A DNA stretch of 52,868 nt from Paenibacillus sp. A3 (lineage in GTDB: Bacteria; Bacillota; Bacilli; Paenibacillales; NBRC-103111): positions 1 through 52,868 of the forward strand of contig NZ_JTHN01000040.1 in the NCBI RefSeq assembly GCF_001399685.1, written 5' to 3'. Position numbers and translations under genes: made by a program. This document shows, in pieces, positions 34,550 through 43,334 of this stretch. Each line of letters opens with the position of its first letter. The stretch's first letter is position 1. Under the pieces are notes generated by a model. That model was not told the DNA's origin, ran no database searches, and saw nothing but the letters and a program-made list of their open reading frames with translations.

Positions 34550-34726
34550 ACGTTCCGCCCGCATGCGCTGGTGCTCGACGTCATGATGCCCCGATTAAGC
34601 GGCTTCGAGCTGTGCCGGAAGCTGGAGCGCCGCAAAGACCTCGGCCGCCGGCTGTTGGTCGCCGAGCGGGTGACCGGAAAGTCCGGTGAAGACGCCTTTA
34701 CCATGGTGTATGATTTGAAATCGTAG
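34550..34726 (+). pseudogene. Response-regulator receiver-domain fragment
   Basis: Fifty-eight codons read RPHALVLDVMMPRLSGFELC and RKLERRKDL, the phospho-acceptor region of a receiver domain (LDVMMP with the conserved Asp), then leave the family pattern and stop at TAG 34724. There is no start codon in this frame; the N-terminal strands, the output domain and a partner kinase are absent. A leftover of a two-component gene. Confidence 0.75.
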
Positions 34727-34752
34727 AGAAAACAACATGAGGTGGAGTACAG

Positions 34753-35787
34753 ATGTTGAAACGTGCTGGAAAGATGGCCGTTCAGGCGCTGCTTGCTGTG
34801 ACGGTCATGACGGGGTGCGGAAGCGGCGACAACTCGTTGACCGTGAAGGAGCCGCAAGGGCAGCCAATTTCCCCGCAGCCGGGGACGCCCGGTTCGGAAC
34901 CGGTTCGCGGCAAGGACTTGCTGAAGCAGCTGGACATGAACGCTTCTGGGGCGAAGGAAGCCCGGGAAATCACGGCGTTTCTGGACGCCAACTTGAAGAA
35001 GGCCGACGTGAAGACGGCGGACAGAATGCTGCTGCGGCTGGAGCAGTATTACGATCAACTGCTGCCGGGCGTGAACGCCAATTTCAAGCGGATGCTGGAG
35101 CAGCCGGGAACGGCCGAGAAGCTGCGCGAGCTCGGGTTTCCTCTCGATTTCAATAAAATCCAAAACGACGACACGCTGAAGCAGTGGCTCCTGCGGCAAA
35201 CCGAAGGGAAGCTTGCGCTGGACATGAGCGGCGAAGGCGATTTTTATTGGAAAATTGACTATGAGGCTTTGAAGAAAGCGTACGCTTCTTTCGCGTCCGA
35301 CGATGTGAAGGCTTACCTCGCCATCCGGGCGGCGGAGTCGAACAAGACGTTCTTCGACGACGGCCGTCTGCTGATCGGACGCAGCGAGCTTGCGGATCGC
35401 ATCCTGCAGGCGGAGAATTACTTGACGGGCTACCCCTCCGGCCATCGAAGGACCGAAATCAAAGCGCTGTATGTCGATTATATGGAGCAGTACATTCATG
35501 GATACCGGTACGATTCCATCGATGAAAGCACGATGAAGCTGCTTCCGGCGGTCAAGCGCAGCTACGAGCAGTTGGTGAAGCAGCACCCGGATACGAAGAC
35601 GGCGCAGATTGTGCAGGATTACCTGGAGGAGATCAACCGGAACAAGGACGTCATCTACCATCCCGGCAAAAAAGGCGAGAGTCTCATCGGCGACCCGAAG
35701 CGAAATATCGGCGAGTTCTGGAGCGGGCTCCGGGGCCGGATCGATGCCGCATTCCAGGCAGCGAAGCAGCACTCGGGGGCGGAATAA
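34753..35787 (+). CDS. Lipoprotein of unknown function
   Basis: A 344-residue protein with a lipoprotein signal ending VMTGCGSG (lipobox Cys near 22), a Pro/Gly-rich linker, then an all-helical body. Segments such as LTGYPSGHRRTEIKALYVDY and HPDTKTAQIVQDYLEEI look like irregular helical repeats of TPR type, found in wall-associated lipoproteins. Family not recognised. GAGGTGGAG lies upstream of the ATG. The SLH protein follows 44 bases later, so the pair may be co-transcribed and act at the cell envelope. Confidence 0.75.
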   Translation: MLKRAGKMAVQALLAVTVMTGCGSGDNSLTVKEPQGQPISPQPGTPGSEPVRGKDLLKQLDMNASGAKEAREITAFLDANLKKADVKTADRMLLRLEQYYDQLLPGVNANFKRMLEQPGTAEKLRELGFPLDFNKIQNDDTLKQWLLRQTEGKLALDMSGEGDFYWKIDYEALKKAYASFASDDVKAYLAIRAAESNKTFFDDGRLLIGRSELADRILQAENYLTGYPSGHRRTEIKALYVDYMEQYIHGYRYDSIDESTMKLLPAVKRSYEQLVKQHPDTKTAQIVQDYLEEINRNKDVIYHPGKKGESLIGDPKRNIGEFWSGLRGRIDAAFQAAKQHSGAE

Positions 35788-35831
35788 ACAACAAAACTGA
35801 ATAAAAAACGAAAAAAGGACGATAAAAGCTA

Positions 35832-36839
35832 ATGAAACCTTTGAAGAAGGCGATTATCACGTTGGCCGGCTGCGGGATCTTATGGGGTTCTTTCTCCTCG
35901 GGCACGCAAGCCCACTGGCTGTTCCAAGATATCGATAACGTCACTTGGGCACAGAATAGCATTATTAACGCGTATCAGATGCAGGTCGTCGACGGGGTAT
36001 CCGAGGACCGGTTCGATCCGGAGAGCAGCGTCACCTGGGCGCAGTTCGTCAAAATGATCGTGATGACCGACAATCCGGCCTATCGGCCGGGCGCGCCGTC
36101 CGAACAATGGTGGGAGCCGTACGTGAACGAAGCGCAGAAAAGCAAAGGGTTCGTAGACGGCTCGCTGTCCAAGGAGGCGCTCGACCGACCGATTACGCGG
36201 CTCGATATCGCCCGGATCGTTGCCCGGCTGCTCGATACTTCCCTGCGGTTCAAGGAGGTAGACGAGGCGAAGGCGGCTTCCATCGCCAAGGACGCGGGCA
36301 TTCTGCAGGGCCGCAGCGGCGGAGACCTGGCGCTGAAGGAGAAGGTCACGCGCGCGGAGTCGGCGGTCATCATCGACCGTCTGTTCGAGAAGAACGGCAA
36401 ATACGGCAAGCGGTTCGACACGGCGGCTGTGAAGGCGGATCAAGGGACCGTATCGGTGGGCGGTTTGGCTCTGGGCCAGAGCCGCGCCCAGGTGAAAGCC
36501 GTCCTCGGCACGCCTTTCTTCCAAGGCGAGGACGAAGTGAACAACAATCCCATGGAAATGTACAAAAATTTCATCGTGATCTATATGGACGATCAGGTGA
36601 AGGAGGTAACGTACAAAGCGGCCGACGCCGAGCTGTATGCCGGCAAGAAAGCATTGACCGGGGCCGCGGTATTCCAAGGCTTGGATACGACCTATTACTA
36701 TTTTCAATCGACCGGCGATCTGCTGGCTGCCGACGCCCGGAGCGTCCGGCTCGGCAAGGCGGACAAATATTTTACCGGATCGGTGCAAGCCGGAGACGTG
36801 AAGCCGATTAACGATTTGGCGAAAAAAATCCGGTTCTAG
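35832..36839 (+). CDS. SLH-domain secreted protein
   Basis: A 335-residue exported protein. A signal peptide (to about QAHWL, residue 29) is followed by S-layer-homology motifs (FQDIDNVTWAQNSIINAYQMQVVDGVSEDRFDPESSVTWAQFVKMI; ITRLDIARIVARLLD; KVTRAESAVIIDRLFEK, about 30-200). The C-terminal 130 residues form a separate domain (VGGLALGQSRAQVKAVLGTPFF) similar in layout to SmpA-like or DUF4309-type segments. SLH repeats bind pyruvylated wall polymers, so the protein likely coats the cell surface. AAGGACG lies 12 bases before the ATG. It is followed by a weak hairpin. Confidence 0.83.
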   Translation: MKPLKKAIITLAGCGILWGSFSSGTQAHWLFQDIDNVTWAQNSIINAYQMQVVDGVSEDRFDPESSVTWAQFVKMIVMTDNPAYRPGAPSEQWWEPYVNEAQKSKGFVDGSLSKEALDRPITRLDIARIVARLLDTSLRFKEVDEAKAASIAKDAGILQGRSGGDLALKEKVTRAESAVIIDRLFEKNGKYGKRFDTAAVKADQGTVSVGGLALGQSRAQVKAVLGTPFFQGEDEVNNNPMEMYKNFIVIYMDDQVKEVTYKAADAELYAGKKALTGAAVFQGLDTTYYYFQSTGDLLAADARSVRLGKADKYFTGSVQAGDVKPINDLAKKIRF

Positions 36840-36853
36840 CAGCAGCGATACCC

Positions 36854-36882
36854 AGACAGCGGGACACGTTCCCATGCTGTCT
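36854..36882 (+). terminator. Possible terminator after the SLH gene
   Basis: agacagc-ggga can pair with tccc-gctgtct; downstream bases are T-rich (ctcttgttgccttttg) but not a pure T tract. Confidence 0.5.
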
Positions 36883-37007
36883 CTTGTTGCCTTTTGAAAT
36901 ATTTATGTCGAATCGGGTGCGTTTCCCTGAAACTTTCGCTCCCTTTGCTTCGTATACTGCATGGGAAGTTTTATTCCTTATTCCGGCGGCGACAGGAGAT
37001 TAGATGT

Positions 37008-38027
37008 ATGGAATGGCTTAAAACGATGTTTTCCAATCTGACGGTAAGACGATTCGCCATATTGCTCATACTTTGCTTTTTGCTGTTCCAAATTCGGGAT
37101 ATGCTGAATTTGGTGCTGCTGACCTTCCTGTTCACCTTCATCATGTACCGTCTGCAAGGGTATGTCACGGCACAGTTGAACCGCGTCATCCGGATCAACA
37201 GCAAGACGGTCGTGATCTTGCTGTATTTGATCATTTGCAGCCTGTTGGGCTGGGCGATTGCTTACAATCTGCCTAAGGTTATCGTCCAAATCAAGCAGCT
37301 GTACGACGTCGTGTTTACACTGATGAACTCGCCTCAGCCGGATGACGAGCTGTCCAGATGGATCGCGGGCATCTTGAAGGAATTGAACCTGCAATCTTAT
37401 GTGAAGCAAGGCTTCGAATATGTGCTCAAGATTAGCAACTGGGGAACGACGTTTATTTTCGCGCTGCTGCTCAGCCTCTTCTTCATCCTGGAAAAGAACC
37501 GCATCGTCCGGTTTACCTCCAAATTTCAAACGAGCAGAATCGCGTGGCTCTATAACGAGCTGGAGTATTTCGGTCGGAAGTTCGTGCTTTCCTTCGGCAA
37601 GGTGATCGAAGCGCAGCTGCTGATCGCCGTGTTTAATACGATTTTTACGATGATCGGGTTATGGATACTGGGTTATCCGTATTTATTCGCGCTGTCGATC
37701 ATGGTGTTCCTGCTCAGCTTGATTCCAGTGGCGGGCGTTATTATTTCGCTTATTCCGCTTTGCATTATCGGCTACACGCTGGGCGGCCTGCTGATGGTCG
37801 TTTATGTGATCGTGATGATTACCATCCTGCACTTCCTGGAAGGATACTTCCTGAACCCGAAGCTGATGTCGTCCAAAACGAATCTTCCGATGTTCTACAC
37901 GTTCATCATCCTCATCTTCTCCGAGCATTATTTCGGGGTATGGGGGCTCATTATCGGGATTCCGGTATTCGTCTTCCTGCTGGACATTCTCGACGTGAAC
38001 GTGGATGAACGCTCCGGCAAGGGATGA
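37008..38027 (+). CDS. AI-2E family transporter-like membrane protein
   Basis: A 339-residue polytopic protein with the AI-2E/PerM plan: two N-terminal helices, an amphipathic middle region (YNLPKVIVQIKQLYDVV), and a C-terminal group of helices with GYPYLFALSIMVFLLSLIPVAG and LEGYFLNPKLMSSKTNL, close to the family consensus (LxPxxIGxxxxxxP). Members transport diverse solutes, sodium/proton or autoinducers; the substrate here is unknown. ATG 37008 has AGGAG 9 bases upstream; an upstream frame from 36894 is not supported. Monocistronic with a terminator. Confidence 0.87.
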   Translation: MEWLKTMFSNLTVRRFAILLILCFLLFQIRDMLNLVLLTFLFTFIMYRLQGYVTAQLNRVIRINSKTVVILLYLIICSLLGWAIAYNLPKVIVQIKQLYDVVFTLMNSPQPDDELSRWIAGILKELNLQSYVKQGFEYVLKISNWGTTFIFALLLSLFFILEKNRIVRFTSKFQTSRIAWLYNELEYFGRKFVLSFGKVIEAQLLIAVFNTIFTMIGLWILGYPYLFALSIMVFLLSLIPVAGVIISLIPLCIIGYTLGGLLMVVYVIVMITILHFLEGYFLNPKLMSSKTNLPMFYTFIILIFSEHYFGVWGLIIGIPVFVFLLDILDVNVDERSGKG

Positions 38028-38071
38028 GCGGTAAGCCGGTCGGGTAGAGCCATAAAACTTGAACTAAAGAC

Positions 38072-38095
38072 AAGGCGCCTTCGGGTGCCTTTTTT
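38072..38095 (+). terminator. Intrinsic terminator with TTCG tetraloop
   Basis: aaggcgcc-ttcg-ggtgcctt followed by T. Classic stable UUCG hairpin after the AI-2E-like gene. Confidence 0.93.
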
Positions 38096-38194
38096 GTTAC
38101 TCTAAAAGTGCCATAATCCGACAAAAAGGATGTTGGCCGGCCGCCGTTTCTAGTATAATCTTCCTAAAAGCACCGATACGGATGAGGTGGAAGG

Positions 38195-40279
38195 ATGAAA
38201 AAAATACTACTCGGCGTCATACTGGCGCTAGGTTTGCTGATCCACCAGAACGCGCTGGCCGACCCGGTTCCTGCAGGCGGCGTGCTTTCGGAGAACGCTC
38301 CGGCCGAGCCTGCTCAGGCGGTGCAGCCGCCCGCAGAGAAGCCGCAGGAGCCGCCGGCTGCAGTTCCTGCTCCGGCGGATGCCCCGCATTCGGGGAAGAT
38401 TACCATCTCCGCCGGCACGTTCTTCCTGGTACTGGTTACTGTACCGGTTTTACTTGTTGTGCTCGGATGCGGACTTGTCTACAAGCTGAGGATCGGATGG
38501 CTTCGCCGCAGGGCGCAGCGGCTGCTGGTGAACGTGATGAGCGCAGCGGAGAAATTAAGACCTTACGAAGGGAATGCAGAGGGGAACACCAAATCGATCG
38601 TGAAGCAGGCGGACGAACGGTTGGCGAATCTGACGGTGGCCGTCAGTCGGCGGTTGACTGTGTTAATGGAGACGAAGATTTTCTTTCTCCGCTTCATTAA
38701 GCTCTCGCGGTTTATCCGTGATTCGAAGGGCGAACTCAAACGGCTGAGGGCGTCCTTCAAGGAGGTTCGTGCCGAGGTCCGCCGCGTTCTGGAAGCGGCC
38801 CAAGCCCTGTCGCCGCGGTTTCAGCGGCTTGCCGATCAGCGCGCCGCCGTAGAAGCTGAGGCGAAGACCCGGACGGCGGAGCTTGCGTTTCCGCTGAACC
38901 AAACGTACGAAGAGCTGGAGCGGCTTCGGCAGGAGCTGCAGCAAGCGTCCGATACATCGCGGCCCGACCCGGTCGGAGCGCAGCGGATCGCGTCGCAAGC
39001 CGAAGCCCGGCTGCAAAGCATCAGTCGGGACGTGAAGGACATTGGTGTCTATTTGAACGAATACCGGGCTTTCCCGGGCCGACTGGACCAAGCTAAGGCC
39101 AAAGTGAAGAAGCTCGTGGAAGAGCATCGTCTGAATTTGCTTCATATCGATCCTTACGGGAGCCTTGCCGACGCCCGGAGGCTATCCGAGGACATGCTGG
39201 AAGAGCTCAAGGCCGGCAACCTTGAACAAGTCAGAACTACCGCCGCGCAAGTCAGCAGCCTTTTAAAGGCTGCAGTCGAGATGACGCAGCGGCATGCGGC
39301 GTTCCGGCGGAAGAACCCGAAAGACATTCAGCATGTGCAGAAGAAGCTGTGGGAATACCGGACAACGGACGCGGCGCTCGCGCCGGCGCTTGCGAGAACG
39401 CGCCAATGCTATGCTCAAGAGCATTGGCAGGACATGTGGAGTCGTTACGGGATAATCGATCGGCATGTGAAGCAGATGGAACAGCAGTTGCCCGAGGTGA
39501 AACGGCAATCCGACGAAGAGCACCAGGATTACGATACCGCCCGAAGCTCCTTGGACGACATGCTTGCACGGCTTCGCGAGGCCGAGGAGATGCAGCGGAA
39601 TTGCCGCAGCGCCATCGAGCAGTTGGACCGGGGCTACGGCAGCTTGAAAAGCAGGCAGGAGCAGGCGCGGTCGGCGCTTGACGCGGCAGTGAAGCTGGTG
39701 AAGCAAAACAGCCTGCGCTTCCTCGGGGCAGACCAGATCGACATGATGCTCGCAAGGGCGGATTCGTTAAATAACGAGCTGAATCAGCGGCTGTTCGTCC
39801 CGCCTTATCGTCTCGGAGCGATTGAGCAGCACGTTGTCCGCTTAACCGATCTCGCGAATGAGTTTGCCGGAACCGTCAATCAGAGGCTGGATCAGAAACG
39901 GCAGGCGGAGAAAGCGCTCAATCGAGCGCAATCGAGCTACCGCTCTACACGCGCCAAGGTAAGATCCAGGATCGAGATTCGAAGGTTCGAAGGTCCTTAT
40001 ACATCTGTTATTCAGCGCGTAGAAGGCCATATTGCCGGAGGCCGTTACATCGAAGCTGTCAATGAATGCCATGATATCGATAGAATCGTAGGCGAGATGA
40101 AACGGCTGTATCAGCGGGAAATCGACGAAGAAAGAAGAGAAGCGGCGGCACGCCGGGCAAGCGCTTCAAGCTCAAGCTCGGGCTTCTTCGGTTCTTCCGG
40201 TTCTTCCGGCTCCTCCCGCACTTCCCGCGCTTCCGATGACGATGACGGCGGAGGGGATAGCGGAGACGAAGACGAATAG
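38195..40279 (+). CDS. EzrA-like membrane coiled-coil protein with acidic Ser/Gly-rich tail
   Basis: A 694-residue protein. A signal-like N-terminal helix (MKKILLGVILALGLLIH) and a Pro/Ala-rich stretch precede a strong transmembrane helix (FFLVLVTVPVLLVVLGCGLV, about 75-95). About 550 residues of nearly continuous coiled coil rich in Glu, Arg, Gln and Leu follow. The last 40 residues are Ser/Gly-rich and end in the acidic run DDDDGGGDSGDEDE. This layout recalls EzrA, the septation-ring regulator, and some annotated relatives carry that name, but it is not a clear orthologue. Topology suggests an extracytoplasmic proline-rich N-terminus and a cytoplasmic coiled coil. GAGGTGGAAGG precedes the ATG. 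Confidence 0.75.
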   Translation: MKKILLGVILALGLLIHQNALADPVPAGGVLSENAPAEPAQAVQPPAEKPQEPPAAVPAPADAPHSGKITISAGTFFLVLVTVPVLLVVLGCGLVYKLRIGWLRRRAQRLLVNVMSAAEKLRPYEGNAEGNTKSIVKQADERLANLTVAVSRRLTVLMETKIFFLRFIKLSRFIRDSKGELKRLRASFKEVRAEVRRVLEAAQALSPRFQRLADQRAAVEAEAKTRTAELAFPLNQTYEELERLRQELQQASDTSRPDPVGAQRIASQAEARLQSISRDVKDIGVYLNEYRAFPGRLDQAKAKVKKLVEEHRLNLLHIDPYGSLADARRLSEDMLEELKAGNLEQVRTTAAQVSSLLKAAVEMTQRHAAFRRKNPKDIQHVQKKLWEYRTTDAALAPALARTRQCYAQEHWQDMWSRYGIIDRHVKQMEQQLPEVKRQSDEEHQDYDTARSSLDDMLARLREAEEMQRNCRSAIEQLDRGYGSLKSRQEQARSALDAAVKLVKQNSLRFLGADQIDMMLARADSLNNELNQRLFVPPYRLGAIEQHVVRLTDLANEFAGTVNQRLDQKRQAEKALNRAQSSYRSTRAKVRSRIEIRRFEGPYTSVIQRVEGHIAGGRYIEAVNECHDIDRIVGEMKRLYQREIDEERREAAARRASASSSSSGFFGSSGSSGSSRTSRASDDDDGGGDSGDEDE

Positions 40280-40290
40280 AATGCGCATGA

Positions 40291-40334
40291 AAAAAAAGGC
40301 ACCGCTCCTGCTGTGGCAGGATGCGGTGTCTTTT
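40291..40334. terminator. Bidirectional terminator between convergent genes
   Basis: aggcaccgctcctgc and gcaggatgcggtgtct form a long stem around tgtg. A on one side and T on the other give a T tract on both strands. Confidence 0.85.
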
Positions 40335-40370
40335 GCATGGATGGGTCCGGTTCTGACAGGGCCGCCCCTA

Positions 40371-42023
40371 TCAGTAAGTAATCATGACCGTCCGAGTGGC
40401 TTCGGCGTAATCTACCTTAGCCCCCAGCACTTCGGCCAGCAGTCGCACCGGGACCATCGTGTTATCGCCGACCAGCCGGGCAGGCGTATCGGTTTGCCGC
40501 AGGTCGCCGTTCACTTCGTACGCGTTTTTCGTCGTGTGCAGCGTGACCTTAAGCGTTCCTTTCGTATACACGGCTGCGCGCTGCTGCTCGTCCCATTCCA
40601 CGTTCGCTCCGAGCGCCGCGGCCAAGTCGCGGATATACAAGTACGAGGAGCCGTCGACGATGACCGGCGTCCGCTGCATCGGGAAGGAGACGCCGTCGAC
40701 CGAATAGCTGCTGTCGTCCAGCCCGAAGCTTGCTTTACGCTGAATCGGCAGGACGGTGACCGCCTGCTTGAGGTAATCGGACGCATTCCGGTGCAGCTTC
40801 GTTTTTCCGAGCTGCGGCACCGGTTCCGTCGTGAAATTCCATTCTTTCGACTCGGTGGTCGTGGTGCCGTCTTTTTTGGTCACCTGCAGGCTCAGCTTGA
40901 CGAGATAAGTCTGATCCGCTTGCAGAGGCTTGCGCGGCAGCATAATGACGGCATTGGTCAATTTGTCATCGTTTTCGGGCGAATTCGTAAACAAGTCGAT
41001 CTTCTGCTTGGCATTATCGGTCAGTTCGGCGCTCAGCAGCTTGATTTTGTCCACATTCTCGCCGAAATATTGAGCCATGATCGGGTAGCCGACAGGGTAT
41101 TTGCCGCTCGTATGCATACGCAGCGGGTCTGGAGCTTCGTTCCCGTCAAAGGACGTTGGCACATACCGTTCCCCGTCCGCCGGCGAGACGACGATGGGCG
41201 AGGAGTCGCTCGTTCCGAAGCCGAATTCGATGATCGTGTAATCCCCCACTTTGGCAATACCGACTTCTTTGGCATCCGGGTTCAAGAACGGAGAACGGTG
41301 GTACGGCGCGTCAAACAGCACGTCGACCGTCTCGCCGATCGATCCCACGTGATACGCGGCGTCTTCCCCGAGCTTGGCCGAATACCCGTAGTAAGCGGCG
41401 CGCTCCAGCGGCGATTGGCCGAAAAATCCGGTTTTGTTCGGGTTCTGATCATGCAGGCTCTCTTGGCTTTTTTCGCTTTGGGCGATTTTGTTGGTATCCA
41501 AATATTTCGCATGCGCCTTCGCCATAGCGAAAAGCCGCTCGTTCATTTGAAGCTGGGGGAGTCCGTACAGCACCCGGTAGTCGTTTATGGCGGCGAGCCC
41601 AGTCTGGTCCTCCGGGGTAGGAGCCTCAAAGCGGCTGACCGCGTCTTTCGCTATGGTAAACGACCACGATTGCTCGATAGGCTTATAGCCGGGATAGGTG
41701 ATCGACATTTGCACGTTGTAATTTCCGGGCGCGAGATCTTTGTCGGGCGTATACGCGAACGTCCCTTTGTCATGGTCGTAACTGGCAGGCACGCTCTGCC
41801 CGTTCAGCGTCATGGTGTAAGACGAGGGCGCAAAGGCCAAATCGGTATCGAAATAAAACGTGAGATTCGGCTTGGTGACGCCGACGATTCCTTTGGGAGC
41901 CGCCTCGTAAGAATAGGAGGACGCTTGGGCTTGGGGTACGGGAAGCGTAAGACCGATACACCAGAGCATCAGCGCCAAGGATAAGAGCATCAGAGATTTG
42001 CCCAGGCGGGCGGTTGAATTCAA
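40371..42023 (-). CDS. Secreted CAP-domain protein with C-terminal stalk domain
   Basis: About 550 residues. Signal peptide to about AQASS (35). A bacterial Ig-like domain (about 45-125, GIVGVTKPNLTFYF ... PGNYNVQMSITYPG). A CAP/SCP domain (about 140-275, AINDYRVLYGLPQLQMNERLFAMAKAHAKYL, GEDAAYHVGSIGETVDVLFDAPYHRSPFLNP). An intermediate beta domain, then a stalk domain (about 455-550, YLYIRDLAAALGANVEWD, NTMVPVRLLAEVLGAKVDY). CAP proteins in bacteria are wall-associated and of unclear activity. The start is TTG 42023, eight bases after AAGGAGG; the upstream TTG at 42044 includes that site. Confidence 0.85.
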   Translation of the reverse strand: MNSTARLGKSLMLLSLALMLWCIGLTLPVPQAQASSYSYEAAPKGIVGVTKPNLTFYFDTDLAFAPSSYTMTLNGQSVPASYDHDKGTFAYTPDKDLAPGNYNVQMSITYPGYKPIEQSWSFTIAKDAVSRFEAPTPEDQTGLAAINDYRVLYGLPQLQMNERLFAMAKAHAKYLDTNKIAQSEKSQESLHDQNPNKTGFFGQSPLERAAYYGYSAKLGEDAAYHVGSIGETVDVLFDAPYHRSPFLNPDAKEVGIAKVGDYTIIEFGFGTSDSSPIVVSPADGERYVPTSFDGNEAPDPLRMHTSGKYPVGYPIMAQYFGENVDKIKLLSAELTDNAKQKIDLFTNSPENDDKLTNAVIMLPRKPLQADQTYLVKLSLQVTKKDGTTTTESKEWNFTTEPVPQLGKTKLHRNASDYLKQAVTVLPIQRKASFGLDDSSYSVDGVSFPMQRTPVIVDGSSYLYIRDLAAALGANVEWDEQQRAAVYTKGTLKVTLHTTKNAYEVNGDLRQTDTPARLVGDNTMVPVRLLAEVLGAKVDYAEATRTVMITY

Positions 42024-42157
42024 GGGAAATTCCTCCTTACTCAATGAATTTTAGGGGTGCGGACTTCTCTCTTAAATTATTCGGCATTTGCTGGGGAAAC
42101 CCTTCTTCAAAAAAAATGGGGGAACGAAGGGTGGGGATAAAAGGTCGCGGAAAATTA

Positions 42158-42172
42158 TGATAATGATTATCA
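42158..42172. promoter_or_regulatory. Fur box (perfect 7-1-7)
   Basis: TGATAATGATTATCA fits the Bacillus Fur consensus exactly, and the surrounding 19 bases match the classical Fur box at all but one position. It lies 75 bases before the siderophore-binding gene. Confidence 0.93.
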
Positions 42173-42246
42173 TTGTCACTGGAATGGCGATTTGCTATAA
42201 TGAGTGCCGACCGGAATATCATACCTATGCAAAGGGGATACATAAC

Positions 42247-43272
42247 GTGAAACTTCTTAAGCCTCTTTTCCTGCTGGCTGTTATCGCCTTGATCAGCGCC
42301 TTGCTGTTCGGCTGCTCCAAAGAAGGCACACCGGACAAGTCGGCCGAAGCCAAACCGGCTTCGACAGAGACGAAATCCGCATCGGCCGAGACGAAAAACG
42401 CAGGCTCCGCTGCCGCTCTAACCATCAAGCATGACCTAGGCGAAACGCCGGTTCCAAGCTCCCCGCAGAAGATTGTCGTGCTGGAGCTGGGCTTCATCGA
42501 CGCGCTGCTGGATGTCGGCGTGAAGCCGACCGGCGTCGCCGACGACAATAAACCGAATCTGATCGCTGCCGAGGTGCTGAAAAAAATCGAGGGCTACACC
42601 CCGGTAGGCACCCGCGCCCAGCCCAGCTTGGAGAAGATCAAGATACTGCAGCCCGATCTGATTGTCGCAGACACGGACCGGCATAAAAACGTATATGCGG
42701 AATTGTCCAAAATCGCGCCGACGATCGCCTTGAAAAACTTGAACGCCAATTACGACGATACGCTGAAGACGGCGCTTACGGTCGCCGAGGCGGTCGGGAA
42801 ACGCAGCGAGATGGAGAAGGTGATCGAAGCCCACAAGGCCAAGCTCAAAGCGCTGCAGGCCAAGGCGCCGCAAGGGAAGCCGAGCGTGCTGCTCATCGGC
42901 AATACGGACAACGAAATCGCCGTGCGCAGCCCGGAATTTTTCACCTCGCAGCTGCTGATGCAATTCGGGTATACGTATGCTTTGAAGGATGTTTCGAAAT
43001 ATGCGGCTACCTCGACGAACGCCAATTTGACATTGGAGCAGCTTCTCGAAATCGATCCCGACACGATCGTGCTGATGTCCGCCGACAGCGACAAGCGCGA
43101 CAAGGAGGGCGGCCGGCCCATTCAGAAAGACCCGCTGTGGAAGGACCTCAAGGCGGTGAAGAACAAGCAGGTATATGAAGTGGACCGGTATGCCTGGTCG
43201 CTCCGCCGCAGTGTGCAGGGGGCGAATGTGATGATCGACCAAGCGGATAAGCTGCTATTCGCAGCCAAATAA
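42247..43272 (+). CDS. Iron(III)-siderophore-binding lipoprotein (FecB family)
   Basis: About 341 residues with lipoprotein signal (lipobox LFGC near 23) and a Lys/Ala/Ser/Thr-rich linker, then a binding domain (KHDLGETPVPSSPQKIVVLELGFIDALLDVGVKPTGVAD, KIKILQPDLIVADTDRH, WKDLKAVKNKQVYEVDRYAW). The pattern of an ELGFIDALLDLGVKPVG-like motif is typical of FecB/YfmC proteins that bind ferric dicitrate or similar chelates. GTG 42247 has AAAGGGGAT about 9 bases upstream; a longer ATG frame from 42088 runs through the Fur box and is rejected. It is the first gene of a Fur-controlled operon with two permeases. Confidence 0.9.
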   Translation: MKLLKPLFLLAVIALISALLFGCSKEGTPDKSAEAKPASTETKSASAETKNAGSAAALTIKHDLGETPVPSSPQKIVVLELGFIDALLDVGVKPTGVADDNKPNLIAAEVLKKIEGYTPVGTRAQPSLEKIKILQPDLIVADTDRHKNVYAELSKIAPTIALKNLNANYDDTLKTALTVAEAVGKRSEMEKVIEAHKAKLKALQAKAPQGKPSVLLIGNTDNEIAVRSPEFFTSQLLMQFGYTYALKDVSKYAATSTNANLTLEQLLEIDPDTIVLMSADSDKRDKEGGRPIQKDPLWKDLKAVKNKQVYEVDRYAWSLRRSVQGANVMIDQADKLLFAAK

Positions 43273-43334
43273 CCTCGGCCTGATGCTCTCTGGAACGAGT
43301 TCGTCAGATTCGATAGCGAAGGGGTCGGGTACTA

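Noticed and set aside
40236-41984. A 582-codon + strand frame opposite the CAP/stalk gene
   Set aside because: No ribosome binding site, Arg-rich composition typical of antisense shadows, and it runs through the bidirectional terminator.
42088-42246. An N-terminal extension of the siderophore-binding lipoprotein
   Set aside because: It would place the Fur box inside the coding region and the lipoprotein signal in the middle; GTG 42247 has a proper site and gives a normal signal peptide.
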